Source of the DNA: Chara braunii
Lineage: Eukaryota > Streptophyta > Charophyceae > Charales > Characeae
Assembly (NCBI GenBank): GCA_003427395.1
Contig: BFEA01000109.1
Location: 1,346,765 to 1,372,020 of the forward strand
Reading direction: 5' to 3'
Length of the DNA stretch: 25,256 nt
In this document: in pieces, positions 9,595 to 19,507 of the stretch
Numbering within the stretch: the stretch's first letter is position 1
Layout of the letters: the number at the start of each line of letters is the position of its first letter
Position numbers and translations under genes: made by a program
Notes under the pieces: generated by a model
What the model saw: the letters and a program-made list of their open reading frames with translations, nothing else
Told to the model about the DNA's origin: nothing
The model's database searches: none

Positions 9595-9937
9595 ATGTCA
9601 CGTGGACCCAATGGCAATGGGTGGGGAAGGTAATACCAAACGCCCTCTTTCTCCCCTCTCATCCTCTTCTTTTCTTTCCTTTCCTGATAGATTCTGTTAT
9701 TTTTGCGAAGCAATATCACGAGTTTATTCGGTTCCAATGCGTCCTAGTGGGGAAGGGTATGTCGAGTGGGTAGATTGTCAACAGTGTGTCTCCCGAGCCC
9801 ACGGTTCCTGTATCCAATACAGGAACACGTATAAACCCTGGTTATGTCCCTTGTGTCGAACTGGCAAAATTCCGACGGAGACTAGAAAAATGTCAATCCA
9901 TCCACGTTCCCGTGTTTTTCCGTCTTTCGATGAATGA
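9595..9937 (+). CDS. PHD-finger protein fragment, probably two exons, truncated by a retrotransposon
   Basis: The plus frame ending at 9937 encodes a C4HC3 zinc-finger pattern: FCYFC, about 23 residues, DCQQC, four residues, HGSC, 11 residues, then WLCPLC. The Trp two residues before the last Cys pair is typical of PHD fingers. These usually read histone-tail modifications, or occur in some retroelement proteins. A candidate intron lies at 9630-9690 (61 nt; GTAATA, pyrimidine-rich, GATAG). Splicing keeps the frame and joins a Gly/Asn/Arg-rich first exon directly to the finger. The same finger is also open without splicing from an ATG at 9602. An in-frame ATG for the spliced form is at 9595. 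About 10-15 residues after the finger the sequence enters the truncated gypsy element (near 9885), so the original C-terminus is lost. Confidence 0.55.
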
Positions 9938-10436
9938 TGTCAAAGTCGTACTCCTGCAGCCGGACAGCCCATCGTCCAATCATGCCCGTGTAGTTGGTGA
10001 GTCTTTTGAGGGCTAGCAGGGGCTTGTGATCCATGATGAGGAGGAACTTTTGTCCGTATAGATGAAAGTGTTGAATTCCCCACACAACTGCGTGGCACTC
10101 GCCTTGTGGAGCCGAATCGCTCCTTCTCTCGTCAGGTACAGTTCGCGAAGCGTACTCGATGACGTGTTCGCGGTCGTCCTTCCCCTTCTGGGCTAAAATA
10201 GCGGATATCGCCTTAGGTTGCCAGTTCGTAATGAGAATGAACTGCTTTTCAGGATCAAGCCGAATCAAAATAGGTGCGGACGCCAGGGCCTCCTTCAGGG
10301 TGACAAAGACTTGTTTGCAGTCCGTGTCCCACTTCAGTGGTTGGTCCTTCCGTAGGAGGTTCGTTAGGGGCCGAGCAATTGTCGCAAACCCCTTAATAAA
10401 CCTCCGACAGTACGAGGCCAATCCCATAAAGGCTCA
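9885..10436 (-). pseudogene. Ty3/gypsy RT connection and RNase H domain
   Basis: It starts at a conserved FMGLASYCRRFIKGF segment just after an in-frame TGA at 10434. RT_RNaseH features follow: KWDTDCKQVFVTLKEALASA, EYASRTV, GECHAVVWGIQHFHLYG, MDHKPL and the final HRKTEKHGNVDGL. The first catalytic Asp block, usually TDAS, reads TNWQ, so a metal-binding residue is lost. The Glu (GECHA) and later Asp (MDHKPL) are kept. Homology stops at the end of RNase H, where integrase should begin. Confidence 0.9.
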
Positions 10437-11260
10437 AACCTGCGTCAGCGACGTAGGCGTGGGAGCCTCTCGAACTGCTTTGACTTTTCTCGAATCTGGT
10501 CTCAAGCCCCCTCGAGTCACCACGTACCCCAGAAATGAGATCTCTGAGAGGAAGAACTCACTTTTCTCTAGCGCGATCTTGAATCCAGCATCTCACAATG
10601 CCCCCAGCGTCCATTCCATGTGTTGAGCATGCCCGTGGAACAATTCATAATACACCAAGATATTGTCCATGTACACAATGATGCAAAAATTGATCATGCT
10701 CTGGGTTAGTCGAGTCTTATTGACGAAGTTCTAAAAGGAGATGTCCATCGCCCTCTGAAAGGTCGTCGGTGCATTGCATATCCCCATAGGGCAACGGACC
10801 CACTGCCACGTGCCTTCGAACAGTATGAACGACGTCTTCGACCGATCCTCCTCCTTGACTAGGATATGATGGAACCCATGTCGAATATCGAACTTACTAA
10901 AATAATTAGCACAACCAATCGCATCCAGCAAGCCATCAATCCGGGGGAGGGGGTACACATCTTTGATCGTGATATCATTCAACTTCCTATAATCGATGCA
11001 TATGCATCCAGATTATATTATAGATATTCAATATATGATAATTATCATTATAATAATAATTATCATATTGTATATCTTTCACTTTGGACCCGTTTTTCTT
11101 CGGGACTAAGACTACGGGGAATCACCATGGCCCGGTAGCTGGTTCAATCCAACCGTTAGCTTCAAATTCTCTAATTCGTTTCAATGTTGTTTTTCGTTCG
11201 GCAAGGGAATATTGATATGGCTTGCAATGGATTGGTGGGTGCATTCCGGTCTGGATTTCG
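10437..11260 (-). pseudogene. Ty3/gypsy reverse transcriptase, inactive
   Basis: Fingers motif QYSLAERKTTLKRIREFEAN, then VVLVPKKNGSKV past a TGA at 11122. After an AT-rich insert come CIDYRKLNDITIKDVYPLP, FSKFDIRHGFHHI (motif A, Asp kept) and RCPMGICNAPTTFQRAM. Past a TAG at 10731 come the C motif and GFKIALEKSEFFLSEISFLGY. The C motif reads YMDN (10662-10673) where active enzymes have YxDD, so the second catalytic Asp is lost. Further stops lie at 10593 and 10434. Normally this enzyme copies the element's RNA into DNA in the virus-like particle; this copy cannot. Confidence 0.93.
11010..11085. repeat. AT-rich palindromic insertion inside gypsy RT
   Basis: Arms 11023-11045 and 11056-11076 are inverted repeats: 13 exact bases next to the loop, longer with a 2-base gap. 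The loop is 10 bases. The protein homology resumes on either side (KKNGSKV, then CIDYRKLND), so about 70 bp were added here. It may be a tiny MITE or a replication or repair palindrome. I do not see a clean target duplication. Confidence 0.75.
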
Positions 11261-12081
11261 CGTTGAATCACTAGCAACAACAACACAATATTTGTATCCT
11301 CGACACTAATCGCCCCTTTATATTCAATTAGAATGTCTACGATTAGTCGGTGAGTCTCGTCGGGCACGTATTGAGGCACATGTAGCTCATAAAGTTGTCC
11401 GTATATGCTAACCTTTACTTGTTTCGTGCCCGCTTTCCTGCCGTTCCCCGGTGGAGGAGCCGAGATGAAAGAGTTGTTCGATCGCCAGAAGAACACCGTA
11501 GCCACCATCTGGGCCTCTGCTTCCCGGATTGCCATGTGCTCTTCCAGTGTTATCCCGTCGTTGATGTTCTGTAAACTTACGGGTTTTTCTGCGATCCTGA
11601 TTCCGAGTTCGTATGGGTTGTCGCGCCCTCGCGGTTCCAAAGCTCCATCCTCGGCACCCTGTCGCAGCAATCGGACTTGTTTCCCTGTAGAGAGTAGAGA
11701 ACGAGGTAGTCCCAAAATATCGCAAAACGTTTTTTTGTCGTTGTATCGTAGGAGAAGTGGGGCGGTGGCTTCATATAGGGTCTGAGGGGGTTCCAAAGAA
11801 TCAGCCATTCGGGATAACTGCACTAGAGGTTCTCCTAGGATTAGAACCCGTGTTCGTTGGAGGTTCTTATCCGTAAAGACGAAGGTTTTCGTCATCTTGT
11901 GTCGAACCGGGTAGCGAATTAGCTGACGTGTCACGTTCCAGATCTCGGGGTCTGCGTCATTTTCGTTGTCAGAGGAACTGTTTGATAGCTCCGGTTCCCT
12001 TCCTTTTGGGTCTGTTTCTTTGAGGGGTCCCCTACAGGTGATCACATGGAGTGGTTCTCCGTTCCCGGAGAGAGTTTTTCA
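11122..12081 (-). pseudogene. Ty3/gypsy linker between protease and RT
   Basis: A long open stretch (307 codons from 12045) runs from an acidic Ser/Asn/Asp-rich region through a region of unknown fold (GGCTAGNN-like features absent) to the RT fingers. At the 3' end THRLIVDILIEYKGAISVED resembles the pre-RT segment in which the polyprotein faces incoming PVRHAIET-like repeats. It is in the same frame as gag and is preceded by a TGA at 12079. No enzyme motif is evident in the first two thirds. Confidence 0.7.
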
Positions 12082-12498
12082 TGTCGTGGGGAGCGTAGTT
12101 CGGAGAGTTAGACGCATCAGGATAATGTACGGTTTCCTGCCCGTATTCCGACAGACGATTGATCGTTTTTCGAAATCGAGGTTGGCTCTTAGTGCGGTAA
12201 GGGCTGGCAATCCCAAAATAACATCGTAGTATTCACGTTTAATACCACGACATTTCCCAACACGTGAACTTTTCCCAATGGAAACGCAACATTCGTCATC
12301 CTTTCTGCTATCTTGATCTTTTCCTCGTCGGCGAAGACAAGGTGGTCTCCTTCCGCCAATGGGATAAGATCCTTTCTCCTTCCTACTCGTTCTACAACCC
12401 CCAAGGAAATGGCTAGGAGCCTAGGACCGCGGTTCCTGAATGACGATAGCACTGTACGGATTTCCCCAAACTTCTACATCACATTCCGCAGATTTTCA
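12082..12498 (-). pseudogene. Ty3/gypsy retroviral-type aspartic protease, broken
   Basis: The C-terminal half of the protease is clear: RKDLIPLAEGDH, then VHVLGNVVVLNVNTT, then in another frame YYDVILGLPALTALRANLDF (the ILG flap and dimer region). There are frameshifts near 12425 and 12235. Where the catalytic D-T/S-G should be, the frame reads AISLGVV, so the Asp is not visible. In active elements this enzyme cleaves the Gag-Pol polyprotein. Confidence 0.75.
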
Positions 12499-14028
12499 CT
12501 GAGTGGCCTTAATGGGAAGGAAATGATCATCTTTCCGAACGAGTCCTAACTGTATCGACTCCAAGGTGCCGGGGACGTCGGGTTTGTTCTCGCGGGCGAG
12601 GGCTTTTCCTTTGATGGTTGCTTGCTTTGTGAGGGCAAACCGTTTCCAATTTGCCTTGCAATGTTGCAGCATCCGCTCATTCGCCTGTTCTGATATGGAC
12701 AACAGGTGTCCGATAGGCAAGGGGATCCGATGATCCAGGGTTCGGACAATATTCAGAACATCAATTTCTCCCGTAACGAAGGTAGGGCCGCCAGATTCCA
12801 TTTCTGCGGGGGATAGTCTCCATTCCGCAATTTCACATTGTTCGTTCGCTGGTTGGATGGTTCCAATCATTCGCATTCCTGGGTAACCCAACGAGATGTA
12901 CTGATCAAGCGGGACACCACCCTCTGTTTCTTCGATCATCATGCCTACTCTTCCTGGCCCATTTGCTACTGGCGCTTCTGCCACAGGGGCGACCCCCACT
13001 CGTACTTGGGTTGGTGGGTTGGGGCAGTCGCGGGCCAGGTGACCGGGCTGGTGACACGTGTAACAGACACCTAGATTAGCCGTTGCACCGGCCATAGCCT
13101 AGGCAGGGGCTGCTGCGTGTGGTACAGGCGCGGCTCGGACAGCAATAGGGCGCATCGATCTCATCATAAACTTTATCCGAGCATTATGCTCACGCTGTTC
13201 CTTCTTGCTTTCTTGCATCAGACTAACTAACGTTCGGGTCAGCTCCAGTATCTCGTTAGGCTCGCTTGGTTTCGCGGGAGGTTCCGGGGGAGGCGCAGGT
13301 GGGGGAGTCGTAAGGGCGACCATCACGGGCAACCCCGTGGTTGTGTCGGGTATCGTTCTTAGGTAAGTGACGGGGCCGGAGACAAAGGCCATGTTTTCAA
13401 AATTTTTTTGGAGCGCAACTAACTCGGCCTTCGCTCTGGCTAATTCTGAAGAGTTCCCCTCCTTAACGTGGTCCTCCCCGTCTAGGAAGCTAGCAGCGAA
13501 CTTTCTTTCCATTTCTTCTGCAACGTCCATGATTTGTTGCATGGTGTGGTTGATGGGGGATAATTGCTTTCGCAACTTGGCCCTCATTATTCGACTTTGG
13601 AGCCCATCGATAAACAAATCTCTCCCGACATTTTCGCCTCGTTCTGATTTAACAAACAACCTATAGAACCTGCCGTGGTACTCAGCGACGGATTCGAGGG
13701 GGTTTTGAACTCAATCTTTCATCATGAAGAATGCTTGCTCCAGGTGAATGTAGTCGACTCGGTTTAAGAAGTCCCTTTCAAAGGTGGGGAGATCGACCCA
13801 TACGTAAGTGGTCAACCAGTGGTGCGCATCCCCTCCTAATCTGGTGGGGATGTTGATCCTGGCCTCATAATTGTCGTACTGTTGTGCGTGGAGCATGGCT
13901 AGCCATGCTCTTGCGAGGTGATGTGCGAGATCGAAGAGGTATAGATTAGGCGGGGTCGTTGGTCCTCGTGCTCGAGGGGCGGGGGCTCCTCCAGCATTTG
14001 GTGTCGATTGGGCATTCATGTTGGCCAC
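12499..14028 (-). pseudogene. gag: Ty3/gypsy gag with CCHC zinc knuckle
   Basis: An open frame with two internal stops (TGA 13711, TAG 13099) that reads through coherently. Residues 1-105 hold a Pro/Gly-rich start and the retrotransposon capsid segment (HHWLTTYVWVDLPTFERDFL). The next part continues the capsid (NPLESVAEYHGRFYRLF, IDGLQSRIMRAKL), followed by a predicted coiled coil and a Pro-rich linker. A nucleic-acid-binding knuckle, CYTCHQPGHLARDC (C-x2-C-x4-H-x4-C), lies at about 13060. The initiating ATG at 14028 is 135 bases downstream of the primer binding site, as expected for a leader. Gag forms the virus-like particle and packages the RNA. Confidence 0.92.
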
Positions 14029-14162
14029 TTGCTGACTTGCCGATCTACTTCTGGTGATTATAGGGTCCGTCGCGGCGTGTTCCTCTGCCTAGGGCGCCCT
14101 CTGATCGCCAGATCGTCTCTTATCTCCCACCTGATTGGCAATCTCTGGACCTGCCACGTGTC

Positions 14163-14175
14163 GGCCCCGATACCA
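14163..14175 (-). promoter_or_regulatory. Probable primer binding site of the gypsy element
   Basis: The minus strand reads TGGTATCGGGGCC, which differs at two positions (both A to G) from the plant tRNA-iMet-type site TGGTATCAGAGCC. It lies just upstream of gag. The 5' LTR should therefore end immediately above 14175, but I could not fix its outer edge. Confidence 0.6.
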
Positions 14176-15112
14176 ACCTCACGCCTTGTGCGACTTCCTG
14201 CTCGGAGTGCGAGTGGGCCTGGAAGTGCGAAAGGGGTGTGCCAAGGATTTTAGGAAAGTGGGGGTGGAGTCCCAAGTTAGAACTGGGATCTACTGTGGCA
14301 AGATTCAGGGGTAGGATGGCAAGAGGGTAGGCGCGGGTCGAAGTCCGTCTTTATGCCTTTGAGCGTGGGGCTACCGTCTTTGTTGGTTCCCTCATCTGGG
14401 TCGGACTCGTATTTGGTGCACCGTTGGGTAGATGGGGGATACATCCCAAGGCCTCGTCGAGATCCCACTTGCAAATTCTCGGAATTCTCGATCTCTCAAA
14501 CACTCGCGATCGGTGACACAAAAGGGAACTTTGAAATTCATATTTCACGTCGTGGTGGCAACATTCGGGGAATTAGTCGAGTTCGGGTTTCGCAGACGCG
14601 AGTGTAGGCGGAGATTGTCTTGGTTGAGCCTATACGTGCGTGCACGGGACCTGTACTCCGATTATATAAGTAAAGCCAACGATTCGTGAGATGGATCGTC
14701 CTATAGTGAGACATCCGTTTAATCAACCCATCATGCCCCTTCCATTCATACACATATAGAATCACGCTCATCACCCATGTATCTAGCTTACATACAAAAC
14801 AGAAAGACTCGAGGATCATGCAACAACTCCTTGGCCCATTGGCCCCTAGATCACACAAAACTTGATCACCAAGAACCAATCAACCAGGTGTGCCGATTTG
14901 AAAAGACCAAGACGGGGGATGGGTGAAGACAATCCACATGTCAGTTTCCAAGGAAAAGAAGCAAGGAAAAAAAAAAAAAAAAAAAAACGAGATGCCGATC
15001 AAACCAAAAGACAAGGACGACTTGTGTCGTATATCAAAAATTGTTTGGAAGAATATGAGGATAACCAAAATTACTTCGGAGGAATAGAAGAACAACTTCC
15101 ACCACACACTTC

Positions 15113-15116
<4 letters not shown>
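14176..15116. other. Putative 5' LTR region of the gypsy element; no gene seen
   Basis: By position, the sequence above the primer binding site should be the minus-strand LTR. A TATA-like word, TTATATAA, lies at 14662-14669 on both strands and could be the LTR promoter. There is a poly-A run at about 14970-14989. I found no second LTR copy, as expected for a 3'-truncated element, and no credible coding frame. Confidence 0.35.

Positions 15117-15194
<78 letters not shown>
15117..15194. repeat. (CT)n microsatellite
   Basis: Uninterrupted CT dinucleotides, nearly 40 units. Flanking Ser-Leu or Arg-Glu frames are artefacts of this tract. Confidence 0.97.
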
Positions 15195-15198
<4 letters not shown>

Positions 15199-15244
15199 GA
15201 TGCGGACAGTCCATCGCCTCGCACCCATACAGAGTTGTCACCCT

Positions 15245-15452
15245 GCTTAGCCCGAGTACGCAAGCCAGGTTCGCCCATGCGCCACAGTCCGTCGCGGCCC
15301 CATGTCAACCCCTCATACCCGGCACCAGCTCGTCAGATCGCCCAACTCTCTACTCACCTTCTCACTCTTACTCGTTAGTCGATCCTCTCGACAACGCTAA
15401 CTCTAAAATTCATAGAGAGCGAGTTAATCGCGCTTACGAAATTTATAGTATT
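15245..15452. repeat. Left copy of a diverged direct repeat pair
   Basis: Shares scattered landmarks with about 16395-16610: TTCGCCCAT plus CAGTCCGTCGC (here at about 15270-15294, there at about 16428-16458), and GCGAAATTTATAG-like sequence (here CTTACGAAATTTATAG near 15435, there CTTGCGAAATTTATAG near 16590). The spacing is about 1155 bp. This could be an old pair of LTRs of a short element or a segmental duplication; divergence is heavy. Confidence 0.45.
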
Positions 15453-16394
15453 CATGCGTGTGCGCACGATACCATGCGTGTGCGTATGATACCAGGGATT
15501 GTGTCTGAGTACGGGGAAGGAGGAAGGGAGTGCCTACGACTGCATGGCCAGGCCTCGACGTGGGGGACGTAGCCTCGCTCCACACATCGATCCGGTCATG
15601 CATGCATTCAGGCCAATAAGACAGAGGAAGAAGTACGCGTCAACGGAGGCGCCACAAAAACTATCAAGAACGAGGGGATTACAGTTGCAATTATGCCCGC
15701 CAAAAACTATATTACAGTTACACGCAAGGATCAAGGCAAGGAAAAATCAGAGCGCAGATCCTGGCGAGGTATGGCGTGCGCAAGCAAGAAGCGCCATGCA
15801 ACGGAAATTGAGGTGCGCCCAAATTCCTAATCTAAATTCTAGTTGCAAAAAGGAATTTCAAACAAAGCAATTTCCGAGAGTGCGCGGGGACTCGGCAACA
15901 GTTAAAAATTCAAAAAGATTCTCTCGCGCGACGATCGTCCCAAAATTCTCATGTCCCACAGCATAACAAGAAAGAAGCTATGTCAACAGTTATCTTTTGC
16001 GCTCACTAAGGCGCGATCAACTACCAACCTTCGCAAGACTAGCCCGACCCAAATCCCAAGGGCACTCATGCAATTCACCGGGCCATCCTGGCTCAACCCG
16101 TTTCAACCCCTGACGCGGCCTCGCGTAGAAGATCGTGCGATTACAGAAAGTAGTTTGTCACAATGCACATACAATCACCATTCACTCATGCATACATCAA
16201 ACGGAAGTGAGAGAAAGAATATACACTTATTTGATTCAAGAAAGAAACTGGTGTGTCGCTATGCAACTTTACCCCAAATACAAGACGAGGAAGAAAAGAA
16301 CAAGAAACAAAGCTTTCCGCTCTCGAACTATGGCCCCAGGCCAGCCAACCAACCATCAATACACCTCACCTCGCTCGAGTACTAACGATCCCGG
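15453..16394. other. Spacer between the diverged direct repeats; no gene recognised
   Basis: Mixed-composition DNA with short open frames on the plus strand (15499-15966, 15951-16385), rich in Lys, Arg, Thr and Pro. None shows a domain, motif or codon pattern that I would call coding. Confidence 0.4.
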
Positions 16395-16610
16395 TCACCT
16401 TAACCCCGTCCACTCAACTAATACGCAGATTCGCCCATATCCTACAGTCCGTCGCAGCGATCCAGCATGCAATCCCGCAAAGTTGCACCGGACTAGTCAG
16501 GACTTTTTGACTCGCTGATCACCACCTCAACTAGCCACTACTCCACCAAAGCTGGCAGATGCATTGCGAGAGAGAAAAAGCGATGTGCTTGCGAAATTTA
16601 TAGTTGCGAA
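16395..16610. repeat. Right copy of a diverged direct repeat pair
   Basis: Partner of 15245-15452, matching in the same order: TTCGCCCAT, CAGTCCGTCGCAG, then GAGAGAGAAAAAGCGATGTG and GCGAAATTTATAG. Confidence 0.45.
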
Positions 16611-17948
16611 AGAGATGGAAAGAAGGTGATGATGAGAGATAGAAGAGGGAACAGAGGAGAGAAGGGGAAGCACGCGGGAGGGTCATGTTGATCCACTCAT
16701 AGCACTTTGTAGCCAATCGGATCACAGGGTGAAGAGTTCAAAGCTTCCTTACACGCTGCAGTCCAACATTTACGACTACTTGGGGGATGAGCGGGGCCTT
16801 TTCCTATGTAGACGAAGTTGAAAGAGGAGGTTACAATATGAAGCAAGACCAAGATTGAATGGGATCAAGAAGAGAGAGAGCGCATGAAGGGAGGGAGGAG
16901 AAGACAGTTACAATTTGTCAATGATGGCACGAAAAAGGGGTTGGGGGAGTGAGGAAAGACTACAGGCAAGAGCGAGGCGCAGAGAGATGTATTCGTGTAA
17001 ATAAAAAAGGGCACTGAAACAGATATGCGACTTGCCAGTGAAGTTGCACATAATTCCTAAACCGAATTGAAATTGAACCGTTCAAAAGAAAATTTTGGGG
17101 CCGAGTGCTAAGGCGCACAAATTCCAACGTCGATTCATATTTTATTATCCTCCAACAAAATTTCACAGGGCTTGGGGGGACGTCTCCAAAATTATCATGC
17201 ACAAAGAAAGGAGACGTCGCAAATTATCCCAGCAGACACCCATGATCTCCGAAATTCGAAGAACCTGGAAGAAAAAACATTATGAGCGCAATTGCTAGAG
17301 CGCACGTAAAGCATCGACTTCTAAAATTATTCACATACTAATCACCATCATCATTAGCATCATTATCCCACATTTCTCATACAATCATTAGAAGTTCATT
17401 ATCATCACCATCAGCAGCAGCAGCAGCAATAGCAACAGCATAATCATCATCATATGAGGGATGCTGAGCCCGGTTCTCAGCTTGTTCGGTTCGGTTTCTC
17501 TGGGTAGACTGTGAGAACCCCGACCTCAATCTTTTTATTCAATCTAGTAATATCAGCCTTAGGCACTGGGCCCGGTTTGTTTAAAAGACCATCAACAAAG
17601 TATAAGGACAATTCCAAAAGTCACAAAAGTAAAAGGACAGGATTAGCCGACGCATCTCATCTAAGGACAAGCCCTGCAAATAGCGATGGGCTTAAATGAC
17701 CAAAATTACAACCCCAGGTCGACCGAGACAGCCTGAACACCAGCGTGATCATTTGGTCGGGATGCGATTTGGAATGGGTAGAGGAAATGAAACTGGATTA
17801 GTTTGAGCCCGATTGTAGAAGAAGCATTCCAAAAACAACAGAAGGGGCTAAGGAACTTATTCATGCATGTAAGCTCGCACGTCACATGTCTGGTTGACCA
17901 CCGACAAACCTGACAACAATTTCCAAACCCGCGAAAGATCATCTCCCT
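16611..17948. other. No gene recognised; trinucleotide tracts and a small inverted repeat
   Basis: Contains imperfect ATC/CAG-type trinucleotide tracts at about 17340-17455. An 8-bp perfect inverted repeat, GGTTCTCA against TGAGAACC, lies at about 17471-17518. Purine-rich DNA lies at 16610-16930. No frame longer than ~80 codons looks coding. Confidence 0.4.
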
Positions 17949-19020
17949 TCACCCACATTCATGACCACGGAATAACAGGACAAACAACTAAAAAACGGGC
18001 AGTTGAGAGGGTGGGAGGGGTGCAGGGTTGAGGGTGTACTACCCCCCACCCCCCGCCACAACCACATCCTCTTGTGCCATCTCCCCTCACCCACAGTCAT
18101 GAATGTCGAGGACAAAGATGAGCATCTTGAAAACTCAGCATTTGAGGAGGGGGAGGGGTACGAGGTAAAGGTGGGGGGTAAAGGTGGGGGGTAAAGGTGG
18201 GGGGTAAAAGTGGAGGGGGTACCCCCCTCCCCCTGACAACCACATCATTACCCTCTTCACCCACATTCATAACTGCCGAATGCAAAGGTGAGCATTTCCA
18301 AAAACGGGCAGTTGAGGAATGGGGAGCCCCCGACAACGACATCCTCTCATATGTCACCCACATTCATAACCTCCGAACGCAAAGATGAGCATAGTGAAAA
18401 TCGGGCTGTTGCGGGGCGGGGGGGGGGGGGGCGGGGGATGGCATAGCTCCCCTCCCCCACGACAACCACATCCTCTGATATAATATCCCCTCACCCACAT
18501 TCATAACCGTCGAACACAAAGATGAGTAAATGAAAACCGGGCAGTTGAAGGGGGAGAGGTGTGCGGAGGACAACGGCTACACCCCCGTTTCCTGCGACAA
18601 CCACATCATGGTCCTGTCATATTATCTCCCCTCACCCACACTCATAACCTCTGAACATAGAGATGAGCATAACCAAATATGGGCAGTTAAACGGGGGGGA
18701 ACCCCACGACAACCAAAGCCTCTCATACAATATTCCCTCACCCACATTCATAACTATTGAACACAAAGATAATCATAACCAAAACTGTGCAATTGTGAGG
18801 CGGGAGGGGGTGTGGGGGTACGGGCCTACCCCTCTCCCTTGGCACAACCACATCCTCCCATGTCTTGTCCCCCTACCCGCACTCAAGGTCGCCGACCACA
18901 AGGACGACCATAACGAGCACTGAGCAGTTGTGGTGGGGGGAGGGGTGTGAGGAGGGAGCACGTAGCCCTCCGCTACAGCCACAACCACAACCATATCCTC
19001 TCAAGTCACCTCCCCTTCAC
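17949..19020. repeat. Eight-copy satellite with variable G/C-rich cores
   Basis: Copies start with TCACCCACATTCAT or a variant at 17949, 18087, 18257, 18354, 18491, 18632, 18738 and 18874, so units are about 97-170 bp. Each has a conserved part (CCGAACACAAAGATGAGCAT, then CGGGCAGTTG on one side; CGACAACCACATCCTCTCAT on the other). Between these is a core that differs in length and sequence but is always G-rich then C-rich. Length variation lies almost wholly in the core. The G-run then C-run arrangement suggests a hairpin in each core. No frame is conserved between units. Confidence 0.92.
18166..18223 (+). repeat. G-rich tandem run with G-quadruplex potential
   Basis: Four short repeats of GGTGGGGGGTAAA in a row, ending GTGGAGGGGG. 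This gives at least four G runs of three or more with short loops, within one satellite core. A second G-rich core lies at about 18413-18440. Confidence 0.8.
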
Positions 19021-19064
19021 AACAAACGTACATAATCTGCCAATGCAAGAATAGTGGCCCCTCG

Positions 19065-19270
19065 TAACTCTGCCTGCATGAAACTTTTTTAAAGAGTTTT
19101 TTTAAACGTTTTATCTTATATTTGGAAAAAGAGTAAGGTTTCATGATTGAACAATCAGGTCGTAAGTAAGTCAAAAATGTTTTAACCTGCTCATCTGTAT
19201 GTTTCTAGATTTGAACTTAGGTCTCTAGTTCAACAGTTTGAGGGTGTACCAATTGAGCTACGCTCATTGT
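19065..19270 (-). mobile_element. tRNA-derived SINE-like element or degenerate tRNA
   Basis: The minus strand carries a near-consensus RNA polymerase III A box, TAGCTCAATTGGT (19260-19248), and a B box, AAGTTCAAATC (19218-19208). Spacing is about 30 bases, as in a tRNA. The D-arm and anticodon stems do not pair properly, so it is not a working tRNA. Downstream the minus strand runs into A/T-rich sequence near 19080-19110, as in the tail of a SINE. No second copy is in the window. Confidence 0.55.
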
Positions 19271-19423
19271 TTGGGCCTTGCGACACCACTGTCGAAATGA
19301 AAAAAGAACAAATGCATCTTCCCGAGGAAGCGATAAAATGTATTTGCTGCTACTCGTAGTAAGGGATGCATCTTGCCATTCTCTTTGGGAAGAGGCACTC
19401 ATACTTTTCTTTTGTCGGTAATG

Positions 19424-19507
19424 TGAGGTATAGTCCCCAATCAATGAATCCACCAGAGTCAATCATTATCAACCAAGAAGAGAAAAAGAAGAAGTGGAGG
19501 AAGGAAG
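19424..19507 (-). repeat. 3' copy of the 84-bp direct repeat flanking the Penelope-like element
   Basis: About 92% identical by eye to 24732-24815 in the same orientation. Shared words include TGAGGTATAGTCC, GTCAATCAT and ATCAACCAAGAA. It lies about 570 bp past the last open RT-associated frame and next to a purine-rich (GAA-type) tract. Confidence 0.8.

Larger units (their letters stand above)
9885..14175 (-). mobile_element. Ty3/gypsy LTR retrotransposon, decayed and 3'-truncated
   Basis: On the minus strand the order is primer binding site (14175-14163), gag with zinc knuckle, protease, RT and RNase H, the Ty3/gypsy order as far as it goes. The element stops at the end of RNase H near 9885; no integrase, chromodomain or 3' LTR follows. 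The main frame is broken by stops at 13711, 13099, 12496, 12079, 11122, 10731, 10593 and 10434, by two frameshifts in the protease, and by a ~70-bp AT palindrome in RT. The element is dead. The 3' end abuts a PHD-finger exon in the opposite orientation. Confidence 0.93.

Noticed and set aside
14862-15572. 236-codon plus frame and minus Arg-Glu frames
   Set aside because: They depend on the CT tract; the flanks show no domain.
17949-19020. CRISPR-like alternation of conserved and variable segments
   Set aside because: The conserved part is ~85 bp and diverged, the variable cores are G/C-runs, and the context is eukaryotic; it is a satellite.
19208-19268. Functional tRNA gene on the minus strand
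   Set aside because: The boxes fit but the D and anticodon stems do not pair.
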